From positions 1 to 64,000 of the forward strand of contig ARYC01000745.1 of the NCBI GenBank assembly GCA_000711775.1: DNA of 64,000 bases, in the 5' to 3' direction. The notes below the pieces were generated by a model that was given only the letters and a program-made list of their open reading frames with translations, did not search any database and was not told where the DNA came from. How positions within the stretch are numbered: position 1 is the stretch's first letter; every line of letters begins with the position of its first letter. This DNA comes from Oxytricha trifallax. Lineage: Eukaryota; Ciliophora; Spirotrichea; Sporadotrichida; Oxytrichidae. This document shows positions 11,128 to 21,170 of the stretch, piece by piece. The position numbers and the translations under genes were made by a program.

Positions 11128-12900
11128 TTAGATATGTCTTCTTTAGCCAATTAAAGTTAAGGCTTTAAACGTGCTTAGCGAAATGAAGAATTATTTGCTT
11201 CTTAAGAAATTAATTAAGACATGAAGTTTTTAGATGCACTTACTTATTTCCTAATTTTAAACTGGTTAAGTCAAGGTATTTACTTTTTATATGGGCGAAG
11301 ACTTTTTTCACTGGTGCCAAGCTAAACTAATCAGGACCTAGAAATGTAATAGGGATATGAAAGAGCTCGAATTTCTATCTTATAAATGAACTCTTGTGGT
11401 AGGTTTCATTATTTATTTATATTATGTACTTCTCTCGCCAACTTTAATCCTAATTTTCGAGTATGTAGCAAAGCTTTAAGATAAAGTTATAAAATGTCAA
11501 GCTGTTATTTTTTCCTGAGTTGACATTAAAATAAACATGCCCATCGCTAAAAGCGGCCGCAATTATGTTAAGTTTGCTTAATCGGAGCTTAGTAGTTGAG
11601 TAGCTCTAAACACCAATTGTTCCCCAACCCTTGAGCTTTGGATTATTGTGTTAAATACTGCTTTCGTCAACATTGATAATTATCATTTGGTTATATAGTG
11701 ATTCAATATAACTTTCGGCCGCTCTCCTTCTCAAGCCTTAAGATCCTAAATTAACAGAGAGTCTATCTAAATAGTATATCTTTTCAAAATTGCAGTGAAG
11801 ATGTTTTTTTTTATGATCAAGCGAATTCATGAAATAGATAGTTCCAATCCGAAAGAAGATTTTATAGGCTCTTAATCTTTTAGAGTGATATAAGGCCTTA
11901 ATGCTTTTGAACTATTCCGGGTATGAGTGACCCCATTCCGCTTAGTTCTAAGCCATATGACTATTTATCTAATTGAGTTTAGTCAGAGGTTAATTAATTG
12001 TATTTTATAATAATTTAGTTAATTTTTTTGTATGTTACTTTAAATCTTCGAGATAAAGTTTGCATGCTAACCTTGTAGTTTTAATGCAAACTATAAATTT
12101 GTTTATCTTCATTTTAGATTTTATTTACTTTTAATCCTCTTTTTTTATTTTTCTCCCCAGTGTTCTGTAGGATACTGATAAAATCCACCCTAGATTAAAA
12201 TTCATCATGACTCGTGGATTAGATCTCACACTCCATATTAAGTTTTGGAAATTTTTTTAAGATTCTGCTTCAATTAAATTCCTTTACTAATGGTCTACAT
12301 CTGTATCCATTCATAGTCTGAAATGAAATATGAAAGCATTTTCAAGGATGCTGATAAGCTTATCTTAAGAAAAGTACTACTCAATAGTATGATTGACTTT
12401 GATCTTACTCAGTTACTCAAATGGGTCAATGACTTAGGTCTTTGGTCGAAAGTATTATCTAATTGAGATTCCTTACAAGGAATTTTTTTCCTGTTTTTTT
12501 CACTCAGCTAGAGTTCAGCTATCCCGATTGCCTCATCTATCTAATTTGACGCTTAAATAAGCTACGCGGAAATGTAGTTAAGCTTTATCAGTAAGCTAAA
12601 TTCATTCAAATGGTATTCTCCTAAAGACAAATCTGAGATATTTAAGTCTGACAAAGATTAGTGACCATAATCTTTTTAATAAAAATTCCTGATATCACTT
12701 TGTCTTAGTCGCTGCATTTATGTTGAGAATGTTTACTTACGTTTAAAAAGAAAAATCTAGAGGCTAAAACCTTTTCTCTATATAGAATAATTTTTCAATT
12801 AAATATATAACTTCATCTTAGATAAATAAAATAATATTGAAGTTCGACAAAAAAATTTCTTTTAATTATTAAGAGCTTGCTAATAGATAATAGTAATTAA
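11128..12900 (-). pseudogene. DD34E transposase (element C), degraded
   Basis: Minus-strand remnant aligned with the transposases of A and B. It has IINVDESS (about 11670) for the first Asp, then KGWGTIGV, SKLNIIAAAFSDGHVYFNV and ITFLGPD.FSLAPVKK. The second-Asp site reads INNETYHKSSF where B has IDNAPYHRSH, and Lys replaces the catalytic Glu, so it is inactive. An intron of 33 nt at 11251-11283 lies exactly where A and B have 28-nt introns. The C-terminal LNQFL...RRHI aligns with INQNLV...LKDL of B. The N-terminal end near 12900 is a guess because a foldback element follows. Confidence 0.75.
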
Positions 12901-12914
12901 TTGTTTAAATTCCT

Positions 12915-13964
12915 CTGTAATGGCCCCAGATTAATTTTTTCTCAAAATTTCAAAATATTTTATAAATGTCAAAAATATTAAAATTTCTAATTATAACAGT
13001 ATGAGCAGGTTTGTAAAGTCACTAATAGTCTTTTTAAGAACTACATACAAACCTATTTCATTATTTTTCTCAAAATTTAATAGTAAATTTACAATAAATT
13101 TAACTTAATAAACGAAATTAAATTTTTTTTATTCACAAATTTTATTTAAAATAAAAAAATCTAATTTAGTTTTACTAAGTTAAATTTATTATAAATTTAC
13201 TATTGATCATTTATTTTTCAAAATAAAAAATTGTTTAAATTAATCTAATGCAACGTAATATAAGTAGAAATTGAAACATTAAATTAAAAATGGTTTTTTC
13301 TTTTACAATTTTAAGGCAATAGTTACTGAAAGGCACAAGTTGAAGACTCCTACATGAAAAAACACAAGTAAGTATAACACATTTTACTATTCAATGACAA
13401 GACTTTAAATTGCAAAGATTGTCAAATTTCTTGTTTATAAAATCACTTTTACAAACTTATTATGATAGATAATAAACTGCGATAGAGTTTAAATATTTTT
13501 CTGCTGTATAAGTCAACATTTGAGGAAATAAATAAATTAATAATAAATTCAAGCATTTTATAATACATTTTACCAATTAAAATTGATTTTGTCTTTGAGT
13601 AAATAATTAAAGTATAAAAATTATAAGTCATCACCAGTTTATTTTTATTGATTTTATACATAATACAATCTCACTTTGAGTAATCTTTTTACATTTTATA
13701 GATAATATTTGATTAAATAATATATAATTCAATACAGTTTTTGCATTTTACAAGAATTTATTTCCCGATCTTTTGTAGTTTATTAATATTAAATGTTGAG
13801 ATAAATAATGAAATATGTTGTATCTAACTTTTAAAAAGACTATTAGTGACTTTACAAACCTGCTCATTCTGTAATAATATGAAATCTTAATGTTTTTGTC
13901 ATTTATAGAATATTTTGAAATTTTGAGAAAAAATTGATCTACCCCCGCTAGGGGGGCATTACCC
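12915..13964. mobile_element. Foldback element 1 (1050 bp) with 8-bp target duplication
   Basis: Flanked by direct repeats AAATTCCT at 12907-12914 and 13965-13972. The ends are inverted: GTAATGGCCCCAGAT on the left, and on the right CTACCCCCGCTAGGGGGG followed by CATTACCC. Long inverted arms follow; for example AGCAGGTTTGTAAAGTCACT near 13003 is repeated inverted near 13860. A second, smaller palindrome (about 13070-13205, AGTAAATTTA..TAAATTTACT) lies inside. No gene is seen. It was inserted between the divergent transposase and 22-kDa genes of element C. An end motif like GGGTAATG..CCCC recurs in foldback element 2 (38496-39771). Confidence 0.85.
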
Positions 13965-13977
13965 AAATTCCTGTAAA

Positions 13978-14792
13978 ATGCAACAAAAATTATATGAGAT
14001 AAACGTTCATCAAGTGCAGGAATAGATAGGCAATAAGAAAAGGCTATATGATTTTTCAACACAAGAATGTGGGGCCTATCTCCCAAAGCTAACTTGCTCA
14101 AATATTTACTTTTTCAAAGCCTTCCTGAATGGAGAAAAAGAGGTAAGATTATGTAATTATTTAGATTTAGTTTCTCAAGAGATCAGACGTGGTTTTCGCT
14201 GCTGTGCCCTAGATTGAGGGCCTCACTGCAGAGGATTTCCTAGACTTTGCATAGTATAAGCCCTCTCTGCTTATCTATCTTCTTGACCAAAGCGATGGTT
14301 AAACTTTGATAAAAACTGGATATGCGATGTGCTGCTTTCATTGGATAAAGATGGGGTAAATTAAATGATTTACGAGGCGAAATTAAAGAGAAGAGAAAGG
14401 CTAGATTATATTAATAATCTTATAGTACACATGAAGCCGGAGTTTGCCCAAGCTTTATAGAGCTTCCTTTCTTATAGCGGGTAAGAATAATAAGACACAA
14501 TAACCTTTTAATTCAAAAAGGTCGATTTGCTTATCTAATTAAGCAGAGTTCACAAAGAAAGCGTAGGATGATTGAAGTTGAGGAGGTCAAAGGACAAAAA
14601 TTTGCTCTAAAAGGGAGCAAGCAGAAGTATTTATAAGAGAACAAGCGAATGAGGGATGAGTTCAATGACATGAGAGGGCAAATCAATGATCTTTTAAATT
14701 ATAAACATTTAGTTCATTCTCTGCACGAGAGTAGGGTGATTGATGGCGGAGTAAGACTATTGAATGAGGAGTAAAATCAATTCATAAATTGA
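13978..14792 (+). pseudogene. 22-kDa TBE-type accessory protein homologue (element C)
   Basis: ATG 13978 opens exon 1 of 55 codons (MQQKLYEINVHQVQEQ, then LYDFSTQECGAYLP and NIYFFKAFLNGEKE). A 28-nt intron at 14143-14170 follows, then FLKRSDVVFAAVPQIEGL and TAEDFLDF. Later pieces (ICDVLLSLDKDGV, MKPEFAQAL and a charged coiled-coil-like tail) align with the gene in B but in shifted frames. The end is taken at TGA 14790-14792. Start, splice site and motif order match A and B. It lies tail to tail with the SecA-like gene and head to head with the transposase. Confidence 0.8.
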
Positions 14793-14879
14793 GATAGATT
14801 GAGGAAAGCATAATTAAATATTTAAACTCTTAACTTATAGATTTAAACTTTAGAATTTAAATTATCTCTCGTCAAATTT

Positions 14880-16308
14880 TCTCAATATTTAATGGTATTC
14901 TTCAAAATTAAACAGTGGGAGAATCACTAATTTTGTCTTTTGTTCTTTTTCTCAGCAACTCTAAATGAGAGACAGTATTTCTCATATTATTTCGACCATA
15001 ATTACTCTTTGCTACCATCAATTTATTTTAGAATGAAGAATTCAATTCTTCTATATACCAGACACTTTATTAATTTGGTTCATGGTTCGCTCCTTTAAGC
15101 TAATCAATATTTCAGCAAATTACGATACATTGAGATCTGTTTTTAATATTTTTCCTTTTACTTTTGAATCTTTTTTCTTTGCTTAGGTCCGCTCAACTTA
15201 GTTTATCGAGGCTTCCCAAATATGATTTTCTTGTGAACTATTAGGCTATTCTTCAAGAGTGGAAGACTTTTCTGAAATTGACTCTTCGTTTGGAGATTTC
15301 ATTAGTTAAGACTATTCATTTAAACTTGTTTAATTACTAGAAAACTGCTACTAAGAGTACTATCCTATGAAGGTATTTTTTTCCTCTTTCACTCAAGGAG
15401 TAATTAGATGATCAAGCTTAGCGATATCATGATTTTAAGATTATTTGAAAATGATTCCTTCAGCATAGTTTGAAGCTTCAATAACTGGTTTATAATCCAT
15501 TCTGAAGCTTGTGCTATCTTGATCTTATTTTTCTAAACGCGTCTTCTCTATCCCGAGATAGGCTAAACGTTCGCCCAATCTTTAATTTCCCTAGTTTTCC
15601 ATGACTTGTTATTAAAACTGACGACTTATTCCACTTTTTCATTGCGACCTTTTTTGTAGATAATTTATTGTTAAATACCTTTTTTATTAAGTCTGCCTAC
15701 TCTGGCTATAATAATCGAGAAACCTTGCTTAAAAATAACTCCAACTATCTAGTATAATCCACCATTAAACTCGATTTCAGGAGATGTTTTCAAGTCAATG
15801 CCTCTTCCCTATTGCTCGTTAATGAGGGATTCTCCTAATTGTACCTCAATGTTTTTCTAAGAAAACTACTATTCAAACTAAACCTAAAGTTTTGGGCCTT
15901 TGACATTCTTCATTGAATTAAAAAGTATATATGCATACTTTATAAATTAATTCTCAATAATTTGGTATGACTACTGAGCGACTTTCAGTATCGGAGTTAA
16001 TTTGCAATATTTAAATCAAGTTTCGTATATTCTCTTACAAAAATCTGTTTAATATGACGATACTAGTTCCTGTTGAAGCTTCACTCTCTTATCTCCCACC
16101 AAGCAGCTTAACATTGAAAATAAGATCTCCTTTGTATCAAATGCAACTTTAAGACAACCCTGTTTATTTTAAGTAATGATAGAGCCAGAAAATCTAACAC
16201 TCCCTTAGCATTAGAGATTAAATCATTGAATAGATCTCGGCTTGTTTAACACAACGTTCTAGCAATATCCAATCGTACTCATCGATTATTACAAATGATT
16301 TTTCCCAG
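14880..16308 (-). pseudogene. SecA-like helicase/ATPase (element C), C-terminal part
   Basis: Minus strand. Starting at the TBE-1 junction it encodes AIWEKSFVIIDEYDW (Walker B, DEYD), then FSGSIIT, QGCLKVAFDTKE, and near 15700 EIEFNGGLYQIVGV with IIIARVGRLNKKG (motif VI). These align in order with element B (VWQQSYVLIDEYDW, FSGSNLS, INENGGSYLIIADV, IIGRIGRLNTKG). Frames are broken in several places. The reading A-I-W-E-K crosses the TBE-1 insertion site exactly when one copy of the ATT duplication is removed, showing that TBE-1 inserted into this gene. Confidence 0.8.
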
Positions 16309-16460
16309 ATTCAAAACCCCAAAACCCTTTCAGTAGTTTGATTGATAAAAGTAGACTATTAGTGCATACTTTATTAGGGTTTTATTAGGGTTTATGTAGG
16401 GGTTTAATGTTTAAATATTAGTATTTTAAGTGAGTATAACAAGCGAGGTTTTAAAGTATT

Positions 16461-17904
16461 TCACACAAACATAAGCTTAGAGTCATGTGGCAGTTCTCTG
16501 AATTTATTTTTCTAAGTTTTTGCTTGATTGTATCTTACGTTTCTTCATTTTAATTGCTTGGTTTAAATATCATAGAGTAGGCAAGCTCTCTGAGACCTCC
16601 ATTTATTTTATTTTTATCGAGATATTGTTTGATTCTCTGCTTAGAATCTCTCTCACCCTTGCAGCTAAAGTAATCATTTCTTGGCATGTCGCTCTCTAAT
16701 ATTATTATTGCTAGAGCCCAGATATCCCATTAAGTGTCTCCATCTCTCCAATCCTCTCTCTCTGGAAAATATCCAGGAGTACCGTATACATTTCATTTCT
16801 TTATGCAGAGGCTTGCACTCTTTGAGCTCTGTTGAAGTCAATAATATAAACTCTAAGAGGCTGAAAGTTCATCATCATGTTCTCTGGCTTTAAGTCTCTA
16901 TGAACATAACCTAGCTTGTGAAGCTCTTCAATCCCCTCAACTATCTGCTATACAATCTAGCTAATTGATCTCTGACATCTATTGTCAGATAAGAATTCTC
17001 TGTAAGTCATTTCAAGAAAAGGAAGCCTGAAGGCTACATGATCTTTACCAAGTAAAATAGCAACAAGCCAGATGATATGCCTGCACTCATTTTACTTTGC
17101 CTTTTAAAGAGCATAATACTCATTAGCAAATTCCATTTGGAACTTGTCATCAGCAAGGAAGTAATTGAAAGGATATATCATATGAGCATATTAGTCATCT
17201 GTAATGTCTCTCATCTCAATTAATCTTCAAGAAGTAAAGTAGCTTTCTAGGCAAGAATCTAAGTCAATAATTTATAATATGTGAATCTTCATTGCCTCTA
17301 ATTTAACCATGATTTTATTGATCTCAGAGACTGGAAAGTACTTGACTGATTTCTTCATTTTTACTTACTTCTAGACTTCAACTCTAAGAGACTCCAATGG
17401 GTTTCTTGATCTTCTCTTTTAGAGGAATCTATTCCCTGTAGAATCATGAATAAAGACAAAACTTTAATTATGATTTTTCTTTAAGTGCACATTGAGGTCT
17501 CTAGTATGAGAATATAGCTTCTCACAGAACTCACAAACATACTTCCCATCTTTCTTTTAATGCTTGAGATATAACCTTGGCATATCGTTGTGTATAACTA
17601 TCAAGTGTCTCTTATAAGTCGACTTGTAAGGGAAAACTTTATTGCATTAATAGTCAACTTTGTCTGGTATTTATTAATGCTCTATGGCGGGTTGTTTAAC
17701 CTTCTCCTCAATTTGCACAGCTTCTTTGATAACCTCCTACTTAATTTATGTTTAAATCTCAAAACTAGACTGGTCAAATTTGTCATAAGTAGACTCCCAC
17801 TGAGTACAAGCTTCTCTGGTCTTTACTTTTCTTGCTTGCTGGAATGATAACTTTTATTGACTTGATCCAAGTAATGCCTCTCTTCTCAAAAGGTTAGCGC
17901 TCAT
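16461..17904 (-). pseudogene. TBE-1 zinc-finger/kinase ORF (57-kDa type)
   Basis: Starts at ATG 17904 (MSANLLRREALLGSSQ). Zinc-finger-like units follow: a first with one Cys lost, then YVCEFCEKLYSHTRDLNVH. Next is a kinase-like domain with YVHRDLKPENMMM (about 16870) and IIDFNRAQ, where DFN replaces DFG. It ends at TGA 16461 in PHDSKLMFV, inside reach of the left inverted repeat. There are frame breaks near the C-terminus (about 16700). TBEs are known to encode such a zinc-finger/kinase protein; its role in transposition is not settled. HRD and PEN are intact, but the DFN change raises doubt about catalysis. Confidence 0.85.
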
Positions 17905-18373
17905 TTTAATTTGCTGGTATATTTTATTATTATAATGATAAAATCTACCTAGATAAACTATAATAGTCGAGTATAAGACACTTTGGTAGTTTCTTTGCTG
18001 AGAGGTAAGAAAATGAACTAACCATAAAAACTGTAAGTTGACATATTTTATGAGAATTTTATACATTTTAGTAAATTAAAATACTCCTAATGAAGTTTTG
18101 TTTCTCTAGGAGGTCCTCCAAATCAAGTTTGAACTTAATATGGAGGACCTCTAAAATAATTAAACATTATAAGGAGCAATTTAATGGAGATAGATTGATA
18201 AAAATGGAAATCAATCTGTGAAACTTGGAGCAAGTTTTTCAATGCTTCTCCGTATATCTTTTCAAGGTTGACCTCCAGTAGGTCCTCCCTATTTAGTAGT
18301 AAGACTTTAATAAATTTAGAATGGATATCCATAATTTTAAATTTCATTAACATTTCTAGAAAGAGGAAGCAAG

Positions 18374-20143
18374 ATGCAGTCTATGAATGATGCAATGAAG
18401 AGAATTTAATCTCAAGATTTAATAGGAAAATTTCGAAGTAAAGAGGACCTCTATAGGTACTTGGGTTAGCAAGGTAACTTCTAACTAATAAAAATAAAAT
18501 TTTGAAAAATAAATCGAATTTAATTTGAAATATACATATATGAATATAAAGGTCTTGAGTTGAATTAAGACAATTAAGAATGTATTAGGTTAAGCCCTAA
18601 TTAGGATATTAAATTTAGCTGTATCTCAATAAGCTGATTTCCAATAAACCCAAGATATTCTGACTGCCTTCCTTGAGCTTATAAGCTCATAAGTGTGGGC
18701 TTATAAGCTCAAAATCTTCCAAAATCGACCACTTCAAGGGTCATTTTTCAAAAAATCTGTTTTTTGAGGAAAAGTCTTATAGAGGGCTATAATGTCCATT
18801 TTATGTTAATTCTCAATTAAAGTAGAAATTATAAATTAAAATTTTAAATTAATATTTTTAAACGTAATAAATTTAAGGCTGATTTAAATTCTCTATAGAG
18901 AATTTTGTTAAAAGTAATATAAGTTTAATTTTAATGATTTTAAATAATTAAAACCTAATAAATTCTACTTTAATTAAGAATTAACATAAAATGGGCATTA
19001 TAGCCCTCTATAAGACTTTTACTTAAAAAACAGATTTTTGGAAAATGACCCTTGAAGTGGTCGTTTGGAAGATTTTGAGCTTATAAGCCCACACTTATGA
19101 GCTTATAAGCTCAAGGAAGGCAGTCAGAATATCTTGGGTTTATTGGAAATCAGCTTATTGAGATACAGCTAAATTTAATATCCTAATTAGGGCTTAACCT
19201 AATACATTCTTAATTGTCTTAATTCAACTCAAGACCTTTATATTCATATATGTATATTTCAAATTAAATTCGATTTATTTTTCAAAAATTTTAACTTAAT
19301 AATAGATTAACCATAGTTGGATTTTTCTTGCCAACCCAGGCAGTAACTAAAATCTCATTCTTAAAATCCTTACTGAGTGAAGAGAAAAAAGCTTTTAAGT
19401 CTAATGAAATTAGGATGATCGAGATACCTAACTACCCTGAAATATCAGTGACAAACCTATATGACGATGCTATGAGTGCTCCGGACGTAGCTCTCTACCT
19501 TCCATCAAAGCTACAGCTCTCTAATAAGTTGCCAGAGAGAAACTTCTTCTTTGGTGTTCTTGGAACTTTGAAACCTGAGTACTTAAATGAAGTTATTTAA
19601 GAAGCTTACAAGAAACGATACAGCATCTCTCCTGAAGAAAAAAGAGAAGCAAGATATTAAAATAAGTGACACCTGGCTGTAGGAACTTCAAAAGCATCCT
19701 TTCATCTCAAGTAAACTTAGTTTTCTAACTTAATAGAAAAACCTGTTACTGCTTCGTACTTGATGAAAGAGCGCAGCAAATTAAGCAGAGAGAGAAAGTT
19801 TCAATTAAAGCATGAATTGAGTAAGAGACTCTTCAAAGATTTCTAAAAGGCAGACGAGAAGAACATAGATGCAGGGGCTTGCATTAAGAGAAGAAAAATG
19901 GGCCCATGCAAGCTTTAAGAAGAAGATAAGAAAGAGACGCCAAATCCCTTTACGGGCAAATTTAATATGTAAATTTATTCATTCGTTTAATTCTAATACT
20001 TATTTATAAACACAAAATCTTCCTTCTCTTGCGCACACTTTAGCTTTCTCATCACTGACTCTTTTGGCAGCACTCTTAATAAAATTACTGCATCTATCTT
20101 TAAATCATGCATCAGATGGTAGAGCAGCAATTTCTTATAATGA
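18374..20143 (+). pseudogene. TBE-1 22-kDa ORF, intron invaded by a palindrome
   Basis: ATG 18374; exon 1 reads MQSMNDAMKRIQSQDLIGKF then RSKEDLYRYLG. The intron starts about 18474 (GTAACTT) and ends in CCCAG near 19339, over 850 nt against 59 nt in TBE-2, because a palindrome of about 800 bp sits in it. Exon 2 gives ISFLKSLLSEEKKAF, IEIPNYPEISVTNLYDDAM, LPERNFFFGVLGTLKPEYL and PNPFTGKFNM. TBE-2 stops with TGA after FNM, whereas here the codon is TAA (Gln), so the frame runs on to TGA 20141, overlapping the transposase on the other strand. One frame break lies near 19660. Family function is unknown. Confidence 0.85.
18499..19296. repeat. 800-bp near-perfect palindrome inside a TBE intron
   Basis: Arms of about 330 bp (18499-18830 and 18969-19296) are almost identical when inverted; for example GGCTTATAAGCTCAAAATCT at about 18700 returns inverted at about 19065. 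The arms surround a loop of about 140 bp. Outer ends are AAAATTTTGAAAAATAAATC and its complement. The flanks are the intron of the 22-kDa gene, whose 5' and 3' splice sites remain. No gene inside. The likely origin is a foldback/MITE insertion. Confidence 0.9.
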
Positions 20144-21029
20144 CCTTTCAATAACCCCCAATATAATTAAATTCCATTAAACTAAGGCTAGAAAGAACAT
20201 TAAATACAGGTGTTATATTTAACCTTTCATATTCCTTCCTTGAGTCTTTAGTTTTATGAACTGACAAGTTATCAACGAATAGAATAATCTCTTAGGCAGT
20301 GTACTTATCTTTAAGTTATTGCAAGAACTTAATATATTATTCAGTCTTTACAGAACGAGGGTGAATAACATAAGTTTTGAGGCCACTATCTTCACTTATT
20401 CCACCAAGGATTGCATGAGTCTATATCTTAACCTTTTAGTCATAAACTTCTATATTACTATACATCTTGTACCACGACTTTGATATAAATGTATTGAATG
20501 TAAATACAGCTTCATCAGCGTGTATAAACTTTATATTATGCTCTTAAGACCTCTGCATTTAATTGAATATATAATTTAAATTAGTCTTATAAAATGGAAC
20601 ACTCAAGTCAATCACTCTCTTAATGCGATTGACTGTCTTGTAAGATATTCCATTCTTTTTTTATATGTTCGCCATAGATTAAGCAGAGATTTGAAGCTCA
20701 GGAAATTGGCGATGAAACATCACAGCTCTCTAGGCCAGAGAGTAGTGAGCCCAGTATTTAAGAGTCTTATCATTAATTAGATAATCGATATGATGCTGCT
20801 TCTTAAATTTTAGAGGTCTTTTAGGCTTAGAATTAAGCTGCTGTCTCTTTAAATTTTATGCTAATAGACAATGAGACCTCACAGTTGCAGGAGATTTATG
20901 TATCAGTCTTGCAATAGATGTATAATTCAGAACAGGCTAGAGTTATTCACTATATTCATCACATCCATATCGCAACTTAAACAATAAGTCTATATACTCG
21001 CTGTCATAAACTGACCCCAAACCTCTCAT
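19979..21029 (-). pseudogene. TBE-1 DD34E transposase (42-kDa type), one clear frame break
   Basis: Starts at ATG 21029 (MRGLGSVYDSEYIDLLFKL) and ends at TGA 19979. Acidic catalytic sites: IHADEAVF (about 20505), ILFVDNLSVHKTK (about 20255) and, beyond a frame break, the segment around the Glu. In TBE-2 the last Asp-Glu spacing is 34 residues (DD34E). An N-terminal helix-turn-helix-like region (LIHKSPATVRSH) would fit the DNA-binding part of this superfamily. A single obvious frame break lies near 20150, in the VPYSPQFNG motif. TBE transposases are known to take part in developmental genome rearrangement in Oxytricha; whether this copy contributes is unknown. Confidence 0.9.
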
Positions 21030-21170
21030 ATACTCACTTAAATTACTAACATTAAAACATAAAACCCCTTCATAAACTCTATTAAAACCCTAATAAAGTA
21101 TGCCTTAATAGTCTACTTTTATCAATCAAAAACTCAATCAAACTACTGAAAGGGTTTTGAGGTTTTTATT

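Larger units (their letters stand above)
16312..21167. mobile_element. TBE-1: telomere-bearing element with ATT target duplication
   Basis: Left end CAAAACCCCAAAACCC, continuing TTTCAGTAGTTTGATTGA, at 16312. The inverted counterpart ends at 21167. ATT flanks both sides (16309-16311, 21168-21170), fitting the ANT target of TBEs. The terminal inverted repeats extend about 90-100 bp with further C4A4-like units. It contains the three TBE genes in canonical order: kinase (minus), 22-kDa (plus), transposase (minus). Its length of 4856 bp is about 4.06 kb once the intronic palindrome (18499-19296) is subtracted, close to the known TBE length of about 4.1 kb. All three genes have few breaks, so the copy looks fairly young. 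Confidence 0.95.

Noticed and set aside
12321-12470. Plus-strand frame MKYESIFKDADKLILRKVLL as a gene
   Set aside because: It lies antisense to the degraded transposase of element C, is short, and has no relative in the window.
13748-14101. Minus-strand 117-codon ORF
   Set aside because: It is antisense to exon 1 of the 22-kDa homologue of element C and to a foldback arm; no motif of its own.
16312-16330. Chromosome end (telomere) at C4A4 repeats
   Set aside because: The repeats are short, lie inside continuous sequence, have an inverted partner at 21150-21167 and exact ATT duplications, so they are TBE termini.
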